Positions 5,932-7,734 of a stretch of DNA of 7,734 bases are shown here, in pieces. The notes under the pieces were generated by a model that saw only the letters and a list, made by a program, of their open reading frames with translations, was not told the origin of the DNA and did not search any database. How positions within the stretch are numbered: the stretch's first letter is position 1; each line of letters opens with the position of its first letter. The stretch comes from Synergistales bacterium (GTDB lineage: Bacteria > Synergistota > Synergistia > Synergistales > 79-D21), in NCBI GenBank assembly GCA_015657435.1, contig JADLKH010000004.1, positions 202,426 to 210,159 on the forward strand, read 5' to 3'. The position numbers and the translations under genes are program-made.

Positions 5932-7478
5932 GAAAAAAACCGGAGATCCTCATCTTCGACCCCGGAAAAAAGGTATTCGAAACGCGCTCCAGACAGATCC
6001 TTCTGGCCGGATCCTGGGAAACGGCTCTTCCCAAGACCGATCGCCTCATGGGGCTTCCTCCGGAAGAAGCCCTAAGGCTGCTCGCGGGATACGAAAGAGA
6101 CGGAATCTGCGTTCTTGCGGAGAAGGACGCGGAAGAAAACGTCGTCGAACTTTTCGCCTACAGGGGGCCGTCCACCGGGTGCGAGCTCTTCTTCGCTTCA
6201 ACCCCCGATGGCCGTTTCGTCCTGTCGGATTCCTTCCGGAAAACAGCCGAATCCCTTCCGCCGGAGTCCAGGGTTCCTTCCCGGGAAGGATTCCTGGATT
6301 TCCTCCTTTTCCAGAACAGCCCGCTTCCGGAAACCCCGATCGCCTCCATTCGCCGCCTGGGGCATGGGGATTTGCTGCGGGTGGATCGGGACGGGGCCGT
6401 CGATGAACGGCCGTTCGAACGCCTTTCCTTCCGCGGTCGGGCCGGAAGCTTCCGGGAAGGGGTTGAAAGGATCGAAGAGGCTCTGTCCGGCGCCCTGGGG
6501 CGGCTGCCGAATGAGGGGACCAACCTTCTTTCCGGAGGGGTCGACTCGACGCTCGTCCAGGTTCTCCTGGGGCCGGGATATCAGGCGGCGGCCGCGGCGA
6601 TCGATTCCCCCGAGTTTGCCTTCGAAACCGAAAACGCGCGACGATCGGCTTCCCTTTGCGGTGTTTCCCTGCAGGAGAGGCCGCTGAGGGAAAACGACCT
6701 TCCCGACCGGATCGAAAGGGAAAGCGCTCTCGCGGGCATCCCTCTTCCCCTGCCGCAGGTGGCGGTGATCGCGTCGGTTTTCGACCTGAAGGGGTTCTTT
6801 TTCGCCTCGGGTTTCGATGCGGATTCGCTTTTCTCCCTGCCTCGGCCGAAGCGCAGGCTCGCCCTCGATGGGGCGTCCCTCCAGTCCTTCGAGGCCCGAA
6901 GCTTTTCCCTTTCCCCCGAGCCGGACCTGCTGGAAACTCTGTTCTGCAGGGAGGAAATCGCGGATCGGACGGCCCGCCGGGAGGCGTATGTCCGTTCCAG
7001 GATCGCGGAACCGGACCTTTTGGTCGAGCTTGAGCTGGGTTGCCTCACCAGCCTCTACTGCAGTTCCTTTTCCGTCTACCGTCACCTGGCGGCAGAGCGG
7101 GAAAAGAGCTTTTTCACCCCGTTCATGGACCGACAGGTCGTGGAAGCCGCCCTGGGCCTGCCCGCCACGGAAAGGCTTTTTCGGGAGGGCGTTTTCAAAC
7201 CCGTCCTGAAGGACATCCTTTCGAGGCGCCTCCCGTCCTTCCCGGAGAATCTCGAAAAGGGAGGATCGGGCCTGCCCCGAACCCGGCTGTGCCGACAGGG
7301 CCCCCTGAGGGGATTTTTCAGGAAGAACCCGCTGCCGCGCTTCATCGAGGGAAAGAAGGCCGATCCCATCCTGAATCCGACCTGGGAATCGAGCATGACC
7401 ACCTACCGCTGCATCGCCTGGTCCGTCTGGGAACAGGCCGTGAAGGCGATTCCGGGGAGGCGGGATCAATGGGCGTGA
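5928..7478 (+). CDS. Asparagine-synthetase-like protein, copy 3 (diverged active site)
   Basis: A 516-residue paralogue, joined to copy 2 by an ATGA overlap. The reading frame is open back to an ATG at 5787, but the extra 47 residues match nothing in the family. From 5928 the N-terminus aligns with the other copies. It begins Met-Arg and lacks Cys2. The glutaminase-like domain has CELFFASTPDG and LSDSFRK (99-105). The PP-loop SGGVDS (202-207), DSPEFAFETENAR (226-238) and Lys424 in the VFKP segment are intact. Other key positions have changed: the GEGxDE region reads SGFDADSLF (294-302), with Phe296 where copy 1 has Glu303; LGQP has become AGIP (269-272); and the RKGGSD motif reads EKGGSGLPRTRL (443-454). 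It may still bind and adenylate a substrate, or act as a non-catalytic partner. The frame is intact, so it is not an obvious pseudogene. The family call is firm; activity is uncertain. Confidence 0.82.
   Translation: MRKKPEILIFDPGKKVFETRSRQILLAGSWETALPKTDRLMGLPPEEALRLLAGYERDGICVLAEKDAEENVVELFAYRGPSTGCELFFASTPDGRFVLSDSFRKTAESLPPESRVPSREGFLDFLLFQNSPLPETPIASIRRLGHGDLLRVDRDGAVDERPFERLSFRGRAGSFREGVERIEEALSGALGRLPNEGTNLLSGGVDSTLVQVLLGPGYQAAAAAIDSPEFAFETENARRSASLCGVSLQERPLRENDLPDRIERESALAGIPLPLPQVAVIASVFDLKGFFFASGFDADSLFSLPRPKRRLALDGASLQSFEARSFSLSPEPDLLETLFCREEIADRTARREAYVRSRIAEPDLLVELELGCLTSLYCSSFSVYRHLAAEREKSFFTPFMDRQVVEAALGLPATERLFREGVFKPVLKDILSRRLPSFPENLEKGGSGLPRTRLCRQGPLRGFFRKNPLPRFIEGKKADPILNPTWESSMTTYRCIAWSVWEQAVKAIPGRRDQWA
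7454..7460 (+). promoter_or_regulatory. Ribosome binding site for copy 4
   Basis: GGGGAGG lies 8 nt before the ATG at 7469. It is a strong Shine-Dalgarno match inside the end of copy 3, and it fixes the start of the last, truncated gene. Confidence 0.65.
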
Positions 7479-7734
7479 TCGTCCGGATGACCGGGCCGGA
7501 AGCCCGGGTCCTGAAAGTTCCCGAGGGATCCTGGCACATTCTGGCGGACAGGGAAGCCGCAAGGGAGGACCTGCCGGTGCCGAGTTCGGGCTCGATCGAC
7601 TGGGCCCGTTCGGCTTCCCGTTTCGAGGAACTGACGGCGGTCTTCCTTCCAGGGGCCCCGGAGGGAAGCCTGCCCTGCCAGGCATTCAGGAGCCTTTTCT
7701 CGGGATTCGAACTCTTTCGGGTCGAGACCCCGGA
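7469..7734 (+). CDS. Asparagine-synthetase-like protein, copy 4, N-terminal part (3' end outside window)
   Basis: An open frame from the ATG at 7469 runs off the right edge after 88 codons. It overlaps copy 3 by 10 nt and has a strong ribosome site. Only the start of the glutaminase-like domain is present, so the call rests on alignment to the paralogues. Its IVRMTGPEA...PEGSW opening parallels VELTDPGAF...PLGSW of copy 2. Its FSGFELFRVETP (residues 77-88) parallels the GCELFFASTPDG stretch of copy 3, just before the expected D-x-F-R motif. It begins Met-Gly, so Cys2 is missing here too. The PP-loop and synthetase domain would lie beyond the window. A fourth member of the array is the best explanation, with moderate certainty because no catalytic motif is visible. 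Confidence 0.65.
   Translation, partial: MGVIVRMTGPEARVLKVPEGSWHILADREAAREDLPVPSSGSIDWARSASRFEELTAVFLPGAPEGSLPCQAFRSLFSGFELFRVETP

Noticed and set aside
2615..7478. Lasso-peptide, beta-lactam or ordinary asparagine biosynthesis cluster
   Set aside because: No precursor peptide, protease or tailoring oxygenase is seen; several copies without Cys2 beside neuB, neuC and a sugar deacetylase fit glycan modification better.
6198..7685. Long minus-strand open frame (495 codons) opposite copy 3
   Set aside because: Same low-complexity Arg/Pro/Gly composition with no motif; the + strand carries a gene with a PP-loop and paralogues.

Overview
The window is a GC-rich stretch of bacterial chromosome, every gene on the + strand, packed as one apparent operon for making a nonulosonic-acid (sialic-acid-like) surface glycan. 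It contains seven genes: two cut by the window edges and five complete. No RNA genes, insertion sequences, CRISPR arrays or terminators were seen. The base composition, codon choice and gene set suit an environmental Gram-negative bacterium (proteobacterial or a similar phylum); the taxonomic guess is weak.

Region 1 (1-1628) makes the sugar precursor. It holds the C-terminal half of a NeuB-type nonulosonate synthase and a complete NeuC-type hydrolysing UDP-GlcNAc 2-epimerase, joined by an ATGA overlap. NeuC releases the free hexosamine, and NeuB condenses such a sugar with phosphoenolpyruvate to give a nine-carbon keto acid. The CMP-activating enzyme and the glycosyltransferases are not in the window.

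Region 2 (1625-2581) encodes a cytoplasmic NodB/CE4-type polysaccharide deacetylase. It starts at TTG in a TTGA overlap with neuC and is expected to remove an N- or O-acyl group from a sugar.

Region 3 (2615 to the right edge) is the striking part: a tandem array of four diverged asparagine-synthetase-like genes (three complete, the fourth cut at the edge), joined by ATGA or 10-nt overlaps. The three complete proteins have a degenerate N-terminal glutaminase-like domain and an intact SGGVDS ATP-pyrophosphatase loop. None of the four has the Cys2 nucleophile needed to use glutamine. That points to ATP-dependent amide (or related) bond formation in the manner of beta-lactam or carbapenam synthetase, or to use of free ammonia, and not to standard asparagine synthesis. 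The acidic residue of the GEGxDE motif goes Glu, Asp, Phe along the array, so the copies are probably not redundant and the third may be catalytically altered.

A coherent but unproven reading is a glycan-decoration module: NeuC/NeuB make a carboxylated sugar, the deacetylase exposes an amine, and the tandem ligases form amide links at carboxylates or amines, each copy with its own substrate or as partners in one complex. I do not recognise a described system with this exact layout.
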